Positions 45,789-54,664 of a stretch of 64,000 bases of DNA are shown here, piece after piece (positions within the stretch are counted from its first letter, which is position 1; each line of letters starts with the position of its first letter). The DNA is taken from positions 124,001 to 188,000 of the forward strand of contig NZ_QPGB01000004.1 of NCBI RefSeq assembly GCF_003335215.1. The letters are read 5' to 3'. Position numbers and translations under genes: made by a program. Source of the stretch: Parvibium lacunae (GTDB lineage: Bacteria > Pseudomonadota > Gammaproteobacteria > Burkholderiales > Burkholderiaceae_D). The notes beneath the pieces are model-generated. The model saw only the letters and a list, made by a program, of their open reading frames with translations. It made no database searches and was not told the DNA's origin.

Positions 45789-47087
45789 TCAAGCGCTACC
45801 AAGTCTAGCCGGGTTTGCGCGCTGCCGGCGGGCGATAAACCATAGCAGCGCAGCAAGTTGACACGCCAATAGCGCGCCAAAGCTGGCTTGATAAGCAATA
45901 CCCTCCGCCCAGCCGCCCGCACGCAGCGCATCAATCCCGATACCTAACCCCCATTGCACGACAAAGGCACCAAAGAAAATCATGAAATTCAAGGCGGTTG
46001 TTGCCCGCCCACTCATGTGTATCGGGAAATGTAAGTTGATCGCGGTGTAGCCCAGCGACATGACACAGGTACTCACACTATACCCAATCCACCACGCTTC
46101 CGCGTGTTGCGGTCCAAACCAGATAATCCCCGCCAATAAGCCCTGTGATAAAGCCATGCCGGCTGTCATCGCGTGCGCCAAGGGGATCTGCCGTTGCATC
46201 AGCCAGCGTGCGAGCCAGCCTAAAAAGAAATAACTCACGAGCAGCGCAATGCCCATATGGAACAGCGTTTGCGCGCTGGCATGGGCGTTTAAGCCGCTGA
46301 CCCGCTGCATCCATGGCCCTGCCCATAGCCCTTGAATCGCCATAAAGCCCCCGTGGATAAAAAAGGCAGGAGGCGCATAACGCCAGAAAGTAGCGCTACG
46401 TAGAATCTGTTGAAATCCTTGCCATTGCTGATGCCATGATTCCTGCTGTTTAGGCAGAGAGCCATGCGCTGATGCCGCTGCATGATTAGGTAGCAGCGTA
46501 GCTTGCAAACAGAGGGCAAGTAACAGCAGGCCTGCGATCAACCAAAATAGTCCACGCCAACCCACGATTGGTAAGGCATAGCTCACGGGTAGGGTGGCTG
46601 AGAGCGCCCCAGCGGTACCGACCATCAACATCCAAGAAGAAAGAGGCGCTTGCCATTTTTCTGCAAACCATTGGCGGTAGCCCTTATAAGGGGCCATCAG
46701 ACATGCCGACACCCCAACCCCGATCGCGGCCCGCGCCAAACACAGCATGAAAAAATTAGGCGCCAAAGCGAATAGCACGCTCCCTGCTGCCGCGACCAGC
46801 AGCAAGCAGACTTCCACCCGCTTGGGACCATAACGATCAAGCAGCAGACCCAACGGTAATTGCATGCTGGCAAAGGTCAAAAAATACAAACTGCTTAAGA
46901 AACCCAATTGTGCGCTACTGACGCCCAGCTCGAGTTGAAGCGGCACCCCAATGACAGCATTAACCGCCCGGAGTCCGTAAGATAGCCAGTACGCAAGGGC
47001 AAAACTGACAAAAATAGCGACTGAGCGTGAGCGCGTAAAAGGGGGCAGAGCGGTAGGCAGAGACGGGGTTGAGAAGGGGCTTAACAT
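45789..47087 (-). CDS. MFS transporter
   Basis: 432 residues with 12 predicted helices. The MFS loop 2-3 motif is LPLGLLLDRYGPKRVE, and helix 5 has GTAGALSATLPVSY. It resembles the NarK/ACS-like, sugar-phosphate or nitrate-type MFS families but no specific substrate is apparent. Upstream lies a lipoprotein gene (25 bases away), downstream LysE and DUF2237, all on the minus strand. Confidence 0.87.
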   Translation of the reverse strand: MLSPFSTPSLPTALPPFTRSRSVAIFVSFALAYWLSYGLRAVNAVIGVPLQLELGVSSAQLGFLSSLYFLTFASMQLPLGLLLDRYGPKRVEVCLLLVAAAGSVLFALAPNFFMLCLARAAIGVGVSACLMAPYKGYRQWFAEKWQAPLSSWMLMVGTAGALSATLPVSYALPIVGWRGLFWLIAGLLLLALCLQATLLPNHAAASAHGSLPKQQESWHQQWQGFQQILRSATFWRYAPPAFFIHGGFMAIQGLWAGPWMQRVSGLNAHASAQTLFHMGIALLVSYFFLGWLARWLMQRQIPLAHAMTAGMALSQGLLAGIIWFGPQHAEAWWIGYSVSTCVMSLGYTAINLHFPIHMSGRATTALNFMIFFGAFVVQWGLGIGIDALRAGGWAEGIAYQASFGALLACQLAALLWFIARRQRANPARLGSA

Positions 47088-47112
47088 TATTTATCGGCGC
47101 TTGCTGGAGAGC

Positions 47113-47736
47113 TTAATGGGGCTGAATCAATTCAAAACCTTGTAAAAAGGTGTCGACTTGGTCGGGCAGCCAAGCTGCTGCTGGTCCGATGACGAGAGCG
47201 GCATAGACGCCCCCACCGGTTGCCGACGTTGCCGAGGCAGGTGAGATAGGCCCGATAAGCCCAGCGGGCAGCAATCCACTGCGCAGCTGCAGCCGGTAGG
47301 GTTGGCCTTGGTGTTCCCCTCGCGCTTCTTGCCAAATTTCATGCAGGATCGGTTGCCCCGCGCGGGTCGGTGCCGTCAGCGGCAAGACGGCGTGTTGGGC
47401 ACGAATATTGGTTGACCATGACAACAACAGCGCTTGCTGAATCTGCTCTAGCTGAGCGCGATCCGTTGGCGCGGGGCTGGTCACAATCGCTACCGCAAAT
47501 AAGGTATCGCCAATTTTTGCCGATTGCAGTGAGAGCGGGTAGTCGGCCCCAGCCAAGGGTATGGCCCGGGTTGCACTGACGGGCTTCGCCGGAAACAGCG
47601 CACGATAGGGATAGGTAGGATGCTGCAGCTGTCGCCAATCATAAGTTGGGCTGCAAGCAGATAATGCGATCAAAGTGCCGATCGTCAAACAGCCTTGAGC
47701 CAACCATCGCCACAGCGGTGAGGAGAATAAGCGCAT
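47113..47736 (-). CDS. Predicted lipoprotein of unknown function
   Basis: About 207 residues. A signal peptide with lipobox IALSAC is followed by a soluble domain with YDWRQLQHPTYPYRALFPAKPV, a pattern also seen in small bacterial lipoproteins of unknown role. Three in-frame ATGs (47736, 47760, 47772) could start it; none has a good ribosome site. I choose the shortest signal peptide. It lies 25 bases upstream of the MFS gene and diverges from a hydrolase. Confidence 0.62.
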   Translation of the reverse strand: MRLFSSPLWRWLAQGCLTIGTLIALSACSPTYDWRQLQHPTYPYRALFPAKPVSATRAIPLAGADYPLSLQSAKIGDTLFAVAIVTSPAPTDRAQLEQIQQALLLSWSTNIRAQHAVLPLTAPTRAGQPILHEIWQEARGEHQGQPYRLQLRSGLLPAGLIGPISPASATSATGGGVYAALVIGPAAAWLPDQVDTFLQGFELIQPH

Positions 47737-47939
47737 CAATAAACGGGGTAGAAACAACATGGGCAGACACATCAAGCAGACAAGTTACAATCATACGCGT
47801 TCGTGCCACTGCGCGTAGTCCGCTTGCGTAAAATTCGTTGCGGCGCATTGCCGCATTGTCGCCAAGCCGCTGCGCTAACAAAGACACCTTCCCGCCTTCC
47901 TCACCGAGGATTAGGCCGCCTCTTTTTCTAACAGGTATC

Positions 47940-48644
47940 ATGTCTTTTCATTACTGGTTTTTTGATCTTGACAATACGCTGCATCACGCTGGGGTGGCGA
48001 TTTTTCCGCGCATTAATCAGATGATGACAGCCTATGTGGCTGAAAAGCTTTGTTTAGACCTGGTGTCGGCACAGTCACTGCGCCAAGCTTACTGGCAGCG
48101 CTATGGGGCGACCATGCTCGGGCTGATTCGCCATCACGCGATTGATCCCCATGAATTTCTGGCCGCGAGCCATACTTTTCCTGATCTGGCCACCTTAATT
48201 CGCAGTGAGCGCGGCTTGCGGGACAGTTTACGGCGCTTGCCTGGGCATAAACGCTTGTTGACGAACGCCCCCTATGGTTATGCAACGCGGGTTATTCAAC
48301 ATTTGGGCTTGCACATGCAGCTCGGCCGGCTCTATGCGATTGAGCATATGCGCTTGCACGGGGAGTATCGCCCTAAGCCTTCCCGGCGCATGTTACGCGC
48401 CATCCTGGCGCGCGAGCGGATTCCTGCCCGTCGGGCTGTTTTAATCGAAGATTCACTGGAAAATCTCAAGGCAGCGCGGGCATTAGGGATGCGTACCGTT
48501 TGGGTCACTGGATTACTTGGTCCAGGGCAGATCGGCGCGAATGGACGGGTGCAACCACGTTTGAAGCCAAAATGGTGTGATGTTCAAGTAAAATCTATTC
48601 AACAATTAGCCCGGGTCAGTCAACGTCTGGCCTCTCCCTCTTAA
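47940..48644 (+). CDS. HAD-type pyrimidine 5'-nucleotidase
   Basis: 234 residues. HAD motif I is WFFDLDNTLHHAG, motif II LLTNAPYGYA, motif III RPKPS with LIEDSLENLKAAR. The SDT1-like subgroup of 5'-nucleotidases has this DLDNTL form and a helical cap, as here. In Burkholderiales this gene usually sits before slmA, which follows 34 bases downstream. Start ATG 47940 has AGG a few bases upstream. Confidence 0.85.
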   Translation: MSFHYWFFDLDNTLHHAGVAIFPRINQMMTAYVAEKLCLDLVSAQSLRQAYWQRYGATMLGLIRHHAIDPHEFLAASHTFPDLATLIRSERGLRDSLRRLPGHKRLLTNAPYGYATRVIQHLGLHMQLGRLYAIEHMRLHGEYRPKPSRRMLRAILARERIPARRAVLIEDSLENLKAARALGMRTVWVTGLLGPGQIGANGRVQPRLKPKWCDVQVKSIQQLARVSQRLASPS

Positions 48645-48678
48645 CCTTCAGTAACCTAACCGACTTAGGTGGAACGCG

Positions 48679-49248
48679 ATGACTGCGCAACCCAGCGAAA
48701 AAAAGCTCCGCATTTTGCAAGCCTTGGCCACCATGCTTGAAGACCCTAAGGGGGAGAAAATTACCACGGCTGCCTTAGCTGCCCGCTTGGATGTTTCAGA
48801 GGCCGCGCTCTATCGGCATTTCGCCAGTAAGGCACAAATGTATGAAGGCCTGATCGAGTTTATTGAAAGCAGTATTTTTGGGCTGATTAATCAGATTACC
48901 ACCAGCGAAGAAGCAGGTTTGCGGCAAGCCCAGGCAATCGTTTCCATGTTACTTAACTTTGCGGAAAAAAATCCGGGGATGACCCGCGTCATGACTGGCG
49001 AGGTCTTGCTACACGAGAACACCCGATTGCAAGAGCGGATGAACCAGTTTATCGATCGCGTGGAACTTTCTTTAAAGCAAGCACTCCGAATTGCAGCCAG
49101 TCAGGGCAATGGCACTGAGGCCCAAGCAGTCGTTCAAGCCAATATCTTGATTGCTTTCGTGCTGGGCCGCTGGCAGCGCTATGCCAAAACCGCTTTCGCT
49201 AAAAAGCCGACTGAGCCTGGTGAGGCTATTGCCATCCTGCTGCGCTAG
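48679..49248 (+). CDS. slmA: Nucleoid occlusion factor SlmA (TetR family)
   Basis: 189 residues. An N-terminal TetR-type HTH (ITTAALAARLDVSEAALYRHFASKAQMYEGLIEF) and the SlmA-specific middle and C-terminal parts (EKNPGMTRVMTGEVLLHENTRLQ, ALRIAA, NILIAFVLGRWQRYAKT). SlmA binds DNA and blocks FtsZ ring formation over the nucleoid. Confidence 0.94.
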   Translation: MTAQPSEKKLRILQALATMLEDPKGEKITTAALAARLDVSEAALYRHFASKAQMYEGLIEFIESSIFGLINQITTSEEAGLRQAQAIVSMLLNFAEKNPGMTRVMTGEVLLHENTRLQERMNQFIDRVELSLKQALRIAASQGNGTEAQAVVQANILIAFVLGRWQRYAKTAFAKKPTEPGEAIAILLR

Positions 49249-49295
49249 CTCAGAGATCCCTTCGCTATCATTCATTCTTGGAGTTCAGAGTGGCC

Positions 49296-50084
49296 ATGTT
49301 TGTATTCAGCTTATCGCCCGTTACCCTCAGTCGGTGGCTCACCACGGCATTACTGGCGATAAGTTTGCCTGGTTGGGCCAATGAGAGCTTGCCGTTGCAG
49401 CTTGATCGTAGCCCACACTCCACCCTGCTTGGGGCCAGCACACTGGCGTCAGCAACCTCACCGCGCGTTGAAGAGCAATCCCGTACCCAAGCGGTAGCGG
49501 GATCGGCGCCTGGGGTAGTCAATGCGACTGTGCGGCGAGATGCTTTTGCTCCCTATCTATTTACGCCAGCCGAAAACCCGGGCCAGGGGCTCACCGGTTA
49601 TTGGAATAAAAGTAAGCATTTCCTTGGGCAGATTTGGGATCAAGGCCGCGAGGAGATTTTTCTGAGTGGGTATGCTTACCATGACCCCGGTACTTATACT
49701 GATGAAAAACTAAAAACCCTTAATAACAATGCTTGGGGCGGTGGCTATGGCCGCACGGTTGTATCAGAGCGTGGGAATGAACATACGGTCTATGCCATGG
49801 CATTCTTGGAGTCACACAAAAAAGTACAACCGATGGCCGGCTACGCCTATCAAGCTATCTGGGGCGACCGCATCCGTTTTGGGGCTGGGGCATCGGTATT
49901 GGTGACGCAGCGCCCGGATATTTTTGGCGGCGTACCCTTCCCAGCCGCGTTCCCCTTGTTTAGCATTGGGACGAAAAAAGCCACCCTGAATCTGGTTCCC
50001 ATCCCTAAGCTGAGCAACAGCAAAAACGCGAACAATGGCAATGTGCTCTTTGCCTTTGTCCGCGTTCATTGGGACCGAGAATGA
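49296..50084 (+). CDS. pagP: PagP-like lipid A palmitoyltransferase
   Basis: About 262 residues. A signal peptide ends near GWA-NE. An extra stretch of roughly 70 residues follows, then the PagP barrel: QGREEIFLSGYAYHDPGTYTDEKL, NNNAWGGGYGRTV, YAMAFLESHKKVQPMAGYAYQAIWG, PFPAAFPLFSIGTKKATLN and NNGNVLFAFVRVHW. The catalytic His (YHD) and Ser (ESH) remain, but the Asp next to the Ser in E. coli is Glu here. The enzyme moves palmitate from phospholipid to lipid A in the outer membrane. TTG 49278 is an alternative start. Confidence 0.87.
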   Translation: MFVFSLSPVTLSRWLTTALLAISLPGWANESLPLQLDRSPHSTLLGASTLASATSPRVEEQSRTQAVAGSAPGVVNATVRRDAFAPYLFTPAENPGQGLTGYWNKSKHFLGQIWDQGREEIFLSGYAYHDPGTYTDEKLKTLNNNAWGGGYGRTVVSERGNEHTVYAMAFLESHKKVQPMAGYAYQAIWGDRIRFGAGASVLVTQRPDIFGGVPFPAAFPLFSIGTKKATLNLVPIPKLSNSKNANNGNVLFAFVRVHWDRE

Positions 50085-50100
50085 GGCCCGATAAAAAAGC

Positions 50101-50823
50101 CTACTTCAACGCGCCGAAAACCTTGCTCAACACGGCACTGCCAGCGGCAACCGGATTGGCGCGAATTTTTTGCTCTTCTTCCGCGATCATGACATACAGC
50201 CCATCCAGGGCTTTTTGTGTCACATAGTGATCGATAGAGGCTTGCTCTTGGCTGACGATACCAAGTTTAGCCCCTTGCCCTGCCAATTGATCATACTTGC
50301 TGGCAAGCTCAACCTTGGCTGTTTGCTGTTTCACAATCGGTAAAAATTTTTCAGCCAGGGGGGCCGCTGTTTTTTCGCGGAAGAACTGCGTTACAGAGCC
50401 TTCCCCGCCGCTCAATATTTTTTTAGCATCTTCGACAGACATTGATTTGACCGCATTGCTGAGTAACGTTTTGGCTTGTGGTACCGCTTGCTCAGCCGCT
50501 CGATTCATGGCGACAACCAGCTCATCAGCGCGCTTTTGTTGGCCAAACATGCGCAGGCCAGCCTCAATCTTTTGTAGGCTTTCTGGCAGCGGAATTTTGA
50601 CTTTGTCATTGCCCAAAAAGCCATTCTCTTTACCCAGCAAACCAACTGCAGCATCCGCCCCTTTTGCCAAGGCCGCCTTAACAGCGGCACCCGCCTCTTT
50701 TTCATTCACGGATGCCAAGCCCGACGCTTGCGCTTGTGCGAAACCTGTGGCAGTCAATAGCGCGGACACGGCAGCGATGCGCAGTGCTTTTATAATACGG
50801 TGATCATTAATGTGTTGTAGCAT
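50101..50823 (-). CDS. DUF4197 domain protein
   Basis: 240 residues with a signal peptide ending near AQA-SG. The DUF4197 pattern is seen: AAVKAALAKGADAAVGLLGKENGFLGNDKVKIPLPESL, then ILSGGEGSVTQFFREKT and LDGLYVMIAEEEQKIRANP. Periplasmic, function unknown. AAGGAAAAG is the ribosome site. It is divergent from the TlpA-like gene with only 26 bases between start codons, so its promoter must lie inside that neighbour. Confidence 0.85.
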   Translation of the reverse strand: MLQHINDHRIIKALRIAAVSALLTATGFAQAQASGLASVNEKEAGAAVKAALAKGADAAVGLLGKENGFLGNDKVKIPLPESLQKIEAGLRMFGQQKRADELVVAMNRAAEQAVPQAKTLLSNAVKSMSVEDAKKILSGGEGSVTQFFREKTAAPLAEKFLPIVKQQTAKVELASKYDQLAGQGAKLGIVSQEQASIDHYVTQKALDGLYVMIAEEEQKIRANPVAAGSAVLSKVFGALK

Positions 50824-50849
50824 GTCTTTTCCTTTCTGATGGAGCTGTG

Positions 50850-51362
50850 ATGTTGCGCCGAAAATCTTCTTGGTGGTTGGCAGTCTGTGCTGGATTGATC
50901 GTGCTCGGCTTTATCTGGCAAGCCTTTCGCCCTGCTGCCAATGCCCCGGCTTTGACCTATACCACCCTGAGTGGCAGCCCACTCTCCACGGCCAGCTTGC
51001 GGGGCAAAGTGTATCTCGTCAACTTCTGGGCGACTACTTGTACCACTTGCGTCGCTGAAATGCCAGAATTGGTGACAACATTTAACAAATATCAGCCACA
51101 GGGGTTTGAGTTGATTGCGGTGGCAATGCAATATGACCGCCCTGATTATGTGGTGAGCTTTACCCAGCAGCGCCAGCTTCCATTTACCGTCGCGCTTGAT
51201 ACACAAGGGCAAGCGGCCGAGGCGTTTGGCCAGGTCGTCATGACGCCCACGACTTTTCTGGTTGATAAAGAAGGTCGTATTTTGAAGCGCTATTTGGGCA
51301 AACCCAATTTCGCTGAATTGCATGGTCTGATTGAGTCGGCCCTCGCTGCTCCCCATGCCTGA
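50850..51362 (+). CDS. TlpA/ResA-like thiol-disulfide protein
   Basis: 170 residues. An N-terminal membrane anchor (LAVCAGLIVLGFIWQAF) and a periplasmic thioredoxin fold with active site Cys64-Thr-Thr-Cys67 in NFWATTCTTCVAEMPEL and cis-Pro loop VMTPTTFLVD. Likely reductant of periplasmic cysteines, for example in cytochrome c maturation. GGAG precedes ATG 50850; GTG 50847 is possible. tcdA overlaps the end by 8 bases. Confidence 0.88.
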   Translation: MLRRKSSWWLAVCAGLIVLGFIWQAFRPAANAPALTYTTLSGSPLSTASLRGKVYLVNFWATTCTTCVAEMPELVTTFNKYQPQGFELIAVAMQYDRPDYVVSFTQQRQLPFTVALDTQGQAAEAFGQVVMTPTTFLVDKEGRILKRYLGKPNFAELHGLIESALAAPHA

Positions 51363-52152
51363 TGTAACCCGTGCCTTTGGCGGTCTAAATCGCCTCTATG
51401 GGGCTGAAACCCTGGCTATATTGCAAACCAGTCACGTCTGTGTGATTGGTATTGGCGGCGTCGGTTCATGGGCCGCCGAAGCCCTCGCCCGCTGTGGGGT
51501 GGGCACGCTGACCTTGATTGATCTTGATCATATCGCCGAATCGAATCTCAACCGGCAAATTCATGCGCTAACCCATACGCTAGGACAAGCCAAAGTCACC
51601 GCCATGCGTGAACGGATTGCGCTGATTAACCCCGATTGCCACGTGCAAGAAGTAGATGAATTTATTGCTGCGGAGAATGTCGCCACACTGATTGGCGCAC
51701 TGCCGAGCCATGCTGTCGTCGTCGATGCCTGTGACGATGGCCGCGCTAAAACCGTCCTGCTGGCATACTGCAAACGCAATGGCTATCGCATCATTACTTG
51801 CGGGGCCGCCGGGGGCCGGCGCGACCCCACCCGCTTGCGAGTCGATGACTTGGCCCGCACGCAAGGCGATCCGATTGCGGCTAAGCTCCGTGCGAATTTG
51901 CGTCGGCTGCATGGTTTTAGCCGTGACCCAAAAAAGAAATTTGGGATTCCCTGTGTGTATTCGGATGAACCCATTGTGCAACCCAAAACCCAGCAGGCCT
52001 GCGATATAAACAGCACAGCGCAAGGTGTAGACGCAGCCCCGCAAGGCTTGAGTTGCGCAGGCTATGGTTCCAGCGTGATGGTGACGGCCAGCATGGGAAT
52101 GGTGCTCGCGCAGCAAGCGCTAGCACAGCTCTTGAGTAAAGCGGCAAGTTAA
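51355..52152 (+). CDS. tcdA: tRNA cyclic t6A synthase TcdA
   Basis: 265 residues. E1-like fold with nucleotide loop VIGIGGVGSWAAEALARCGVG and LIDLDHIAESNLNRQ; RFG-type family features YRIITCGAAGGRRDPTRL and RDPKKKFGIPCVYSDE mark the TcdA/CsdL branch. It dehydrates t6A to its cyclic form at tRNA position 37 with CsdA/CsdE as sulfur partners. It starts inside the TlpA-like gene. Confidence 0.93.
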   Translation: MPDVTRAFGGLNRLYGAETLAILQTSHVCVIGIGGVGSWAAEALARCGVGTLTLIDLDHIAESNLNRQIHALTHTLGQAKVTAMRERIALINPDCHVQEVDEFIAAENVATLIGALPSHAVVVDACDDGRAKTVLLAYCKRNGYRIITCGAAGGRRDPTRLRVDDLARTQGDPIAAKLRANLRRLHGFSRDPKKKFGIPCVYSDEPIVQPKTQQACDINSTAQGVDAAPQGLSCAGYGSSVMVTASMGMVLAQQALAQLLSKAAS

Positions 52153-52164
52153 ACAAGGCACTCT

Positions 52165-52542
52165 ATGCTCAAAGCGCTCACCCTGATTTTGCTCTTTCAA
52201 CTCGCGGGGGAAACCATCACCCTGCTGTGTGGATTACCTATCCCCGGCCCAGTGATTGGCATGGCGTTATTGTTTGCGGCATTGCTCTGGCGTGGCCGCA
52301 AGCATCAGAACATTCCACTCCCGCTGCGTCAAACCGCACAGCAACTCCTGCAACATTTATCGCTATTGTTTGTACCCGCTGGGGTTGGCGTGATGCTGCA
52401 CATAGAACGTATTACTCACGAGTGGCTACCCATCACCCTGGCGCTGGTTGGCAGCACCCTTGCTGCGATTGTTGTCACTGCCTGGGTCTTGCAACGGGGT
52501 ATGCGAGGCCATGAGCAGATTGAGCCGGGAGAATCTTCATGA
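52165..52542 (+). CDS. lrgA: CidA/LrgA family membrane protein
   Basis: 125 residues with four membrane helices; LAGETITLLCGLPIPGPVIGMALLF and LSLLFVPAGVGVM are the family hallmarks. Works with LrgB; described as holin/antiholin-like in Gram-positives and linked to pyruvate uptake in some. The 3' end overlaps lrgB by 4 bases. Confidence 0.88.
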   Translation: MLKALTLILLFQLAGETITLLCGLPIPGPVIGMALLFAALLWRGRKHQNIPLPLRQTAQQLLQHLSLLFVPAGVGVMLHIERITHEWLPITLALVGSTLAAIVVTAWVLQRGMRGHEQIEPGESS

Positions 52543-53270
52543 GCCCGCGCATTACCGAAGTGTGGGTGTATTTATCCGCCACGCCTTTGCTGGGGCTCAC
52601 CCTCACGCTGGTGGTATACCAAGCGGCGGTATGGCTCAGCGCTCGCTGTGGGCAACATCCCCTGGTCAATCCAGTCCTCATCAGCATTCTGGTGTTGGTG
52701 GGTTTACTCAGTGCGACCGGAACACCTTATAAAACCTATTTTGATGGTGCGCAATTCGTCCACTTCCTGTTAGGACCAGCGACGGTCGCCCTTGCCATTC
52801 CGCTATACGCGCAATTCAATCAAGTTAAACGCCTGCTAGGGCCACTGCTTGTCGCGCTAATTGCTGGCTCGCTCGCTGCCGTCATGGTGGCATTACTGAT
52901 TGGCAAACTCTGCGGCGCTAGCCTGCCAACCTTGCTTTCCCTTGCCCCCAAATCCGTTACCACGCCGATTGCCATGGGCATCGCCGAGCGGATTGGCGGC
53001 TTACCCTCGCTCACCTCCGTCTTGGTGATTTTGACGGGCATCCTCGGCGCAGTTCTCGCACAACCGCTCTATCGCCTGATTCATTGCCCACAGCCTGCCG
53101 TGCAGGGCTTTGCGTTGGGTGTGGCCTCCCACGGCATTGGCACGGCCCGCGCCTTTCAGCTCGGTGAACGTGAGGGTGCTTTTGCTGCCCTCGCCATGGG
53201 TCTGCATGGCATGGTGTGTGCGCTGTATTTGCCGGCACTGATCGCACTGCTACGGGATTGGTTAATCTAA
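52539..53270 (+). CDS. lrgB: LrgB/CidB family membrane protein
   Basis: 243 residues, about eight helices. NPVLISILVLVGLL, FLLGPATVALAIPLYAQ, SLAPKSVTTPIAMGIAE and GVASHGIGTARAFQ are the usual LrgB blocks. Partner of the upstream LrgA. Convergent with the lipid cassette; only 19 bases separate the two stops. Confidence 0.9.
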   Translation: MSPRITEVWVYLSATPLLGLTLTLVVYQAAVWLSARCGQHPLVNPVLISILVLVGLLSATGTPYKTYFDGAQFVHFLLGPATVALAIPLYAQFNQVKRLLGPLLVALIAGSLAAVMVALLIGKLCGASLPTLLSLAPKSVTTPIAMGIAERIGGLPSLTSVLVILTGILGAVLAQPLYRLIHCPQPAVQGFALGVASHGIGTARAFQLGEREGAFAALAMGLHGMVCALYLPALIALLRDWLI

Positions 53271-53289
53271 TCCAAAACCCTCAATCCTT

Positions 53290-54033
53290 TCAACGATCGG
53301 GCATGCTGAACTGCTCCGCTTGGTGCACGTCCTGGTAGGTCAACATCGCTATTAGGGCTTGCTCTTTCTCGTCATCAAAGCCACACGCCCCATCCCATTG
53401 GGTTGGATTTTCATACGTCCCAAACAGCATGTCCCACCAGACAATATCCCCATAGTTATTTTTATGCCGCCCATACTCATGATGAATACGATGCATTTCA
53501 GGACGCTGGAAAATATAACCAATCCACTGCGGAGTGCGGATATTCGTATGGTAAAAAAATTCACCCAGTGCCGTACATGCTGTGTAGACGGCTGCGGCTT
53601 CAAGATTGAGGCCAAGCAAGGTATACACAAGTAGACTTCCAATGATTGAGTTCGCCACCATTTCACCGGGGTGTTTATAGAACGAGGTAATCACCTCTAA
53701 GCGCTGTGGGCTGTGATGTATTTGATGAAAGCCGCGCCACAAGCAATCGTACTCATGCCGCCAGCGATGCCACCAATAAAAAACGAATGTCGCAATAAAA
53801 TATGCAAACAGCCCAGCCCCCCACGTGGGCAAATAGTGAGATACATGAAATAGCGAATTTCCAAACAACCATTTTTCCCAAGTCACCCCTGCCAGCAACA
53901 CCACCCCCAGTTGAACACAGTTAACCAGAGCCACTCTGAGCGGCCAAGTTTTAACCTTGGGCAGTGTCCAGCCCGGCTTGAATCGTTCGATGAGGATACA
54001 CGCCACGCCCACCCCTAAAATAAGATTCAACAT
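53290..54033 (-). CDS. Sterol desaturase/fatty-acid hydroxylase family protein
   Basis: 247 residues with about four to five membrane helices. The di-iron histidine boxes are complete: HRWRH (89-93), HQIHH (103-107), HTN (162) and HRIHH plus HKNNYG (181-195). The family includes alkylglycerol monooxygenase, C4-sterol oxidase and carotenoid hydroxylases. It is translated with the YiiX/YebB-like gene (7-base overlap) and sits last in a cassette with a PEDS1/CarF homologue, so an ether-lipid or acyl-chain substrate is plausible (inference). Confidence 0.9.
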   Translation of the reverse strand: MLNLILGVGVACILIERFKPGWTLPKVKTWPLRVALVNCVQLGVVLLAGVTWEKWLFGNSLFHVSHYLPTWGAGLFAYFIATFVFYWWHRWRHEYDCLWRGFHQIHHSPQRLEVITSFYKHPGEMVANSIIGSLLVYTLLGLNLEAAAVYTACTALGEFFYHTNIRTPQWIGYIFQRPEMHRIHHEYGRHKNNYGDIVWWDMLFGTYENPTQWDGACGFDDEKEQALIAMLTYQDVHQAEQFSMPDR

Positions 54034-54629
54034 GCAACCTCCATATCGTTCTGATTGGATTCATAGACATTTACCACTTGGGCACTCCGCAACATACTCG
54101 CCGGGGTAACGGTACGACGCTGCCAAGGAATCCAACCAAAGTACCAGCAGCGCCAAAAACCTAATTTGGCGCGGGGGTTGTGTTGCAATAGGGTGGCGAA
54201 ATTTTCGACCTCGCCCACAGTCAGCCCCACCGCTTCTTGCAACACTTCGTACACCAAGCGTGAACAAAATTGCCGGCGGGAATACAGATCAAAACCGGTG
54301 TCGTACAAAATCCCCATGCGCTTATCGGCCGCCGCCACAATCGCTTGTGTTTGTTCTGCGGTAAAGCTCATGCGTGGGCGCTTAACGGCGACGCGCCCCT
54401 GTGTGCTGCGGTTAATGAATGTATCCAGCGAGGTGCGTTTGGAAAAGGGAAAAGTGCTTTCTGCAATTACCACCGCGCTGCCGTCTGCCTGAACCACGAT
54501 GCCAACGTGGTTTGTCCATGATGCAGTGGCATCTGAAACCATTTTGAATGGTTTGGCACACACATCAATAAAGACCAAATCGCCAATCTTTAATTGCCGC
54601 GCCAATTCTTGTATTGCTGCTGTATTCAT
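54027..54629 (-). CDS. Permuted NlpC/P60 cysteine hydrolase, YiiX/YebB-like
   Basis: 200 residues, no signal peptide seen. The circularly permuted papain-like order is clear: His41 in WTNHVGIVV, Glu57 in VIAEST, and Cys122 in RRQFCSRLVYEVL. This permuted group also contains lecithin:retinol acyltransferase-like enzymes, so the substrate might be a lipid ester or amide, not only a peptide. ATG 54629 has AGGAG at good distance. It lies between two membrane lipid oxidases and overlaps the next gene. Confidence 0.8.
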   Translation of the reverse strand: MNTAAIQELARQLKIGDLVFIDVCAKPFKMVSDATASWTNHVGIVVQADGSAVVIAESTFPFSKRTSLDTFINRSTQGRVAVKRPRMSFTAEQTQAIVAAADKRMGILYDTGFDLYSRRQFCSRLVYEVLQEAVGLTVGEVENFATLLQHNPRAKLGFWRCWYFGWIPWQRRTVTPASMLRSAQVVNVYESNQNDMEVAC

Positions 54630-54664
54630 CGTCTGCTCCTGATTTATATTTACAAACCGCCAAT

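Noticed and set aside
52165-53270. LrgAB as phage holin remnants
   Set aside because: Both proteins are full-length chromosomal CidAB/LrgAB types in an intact gene pair, with no phage genes nearby.
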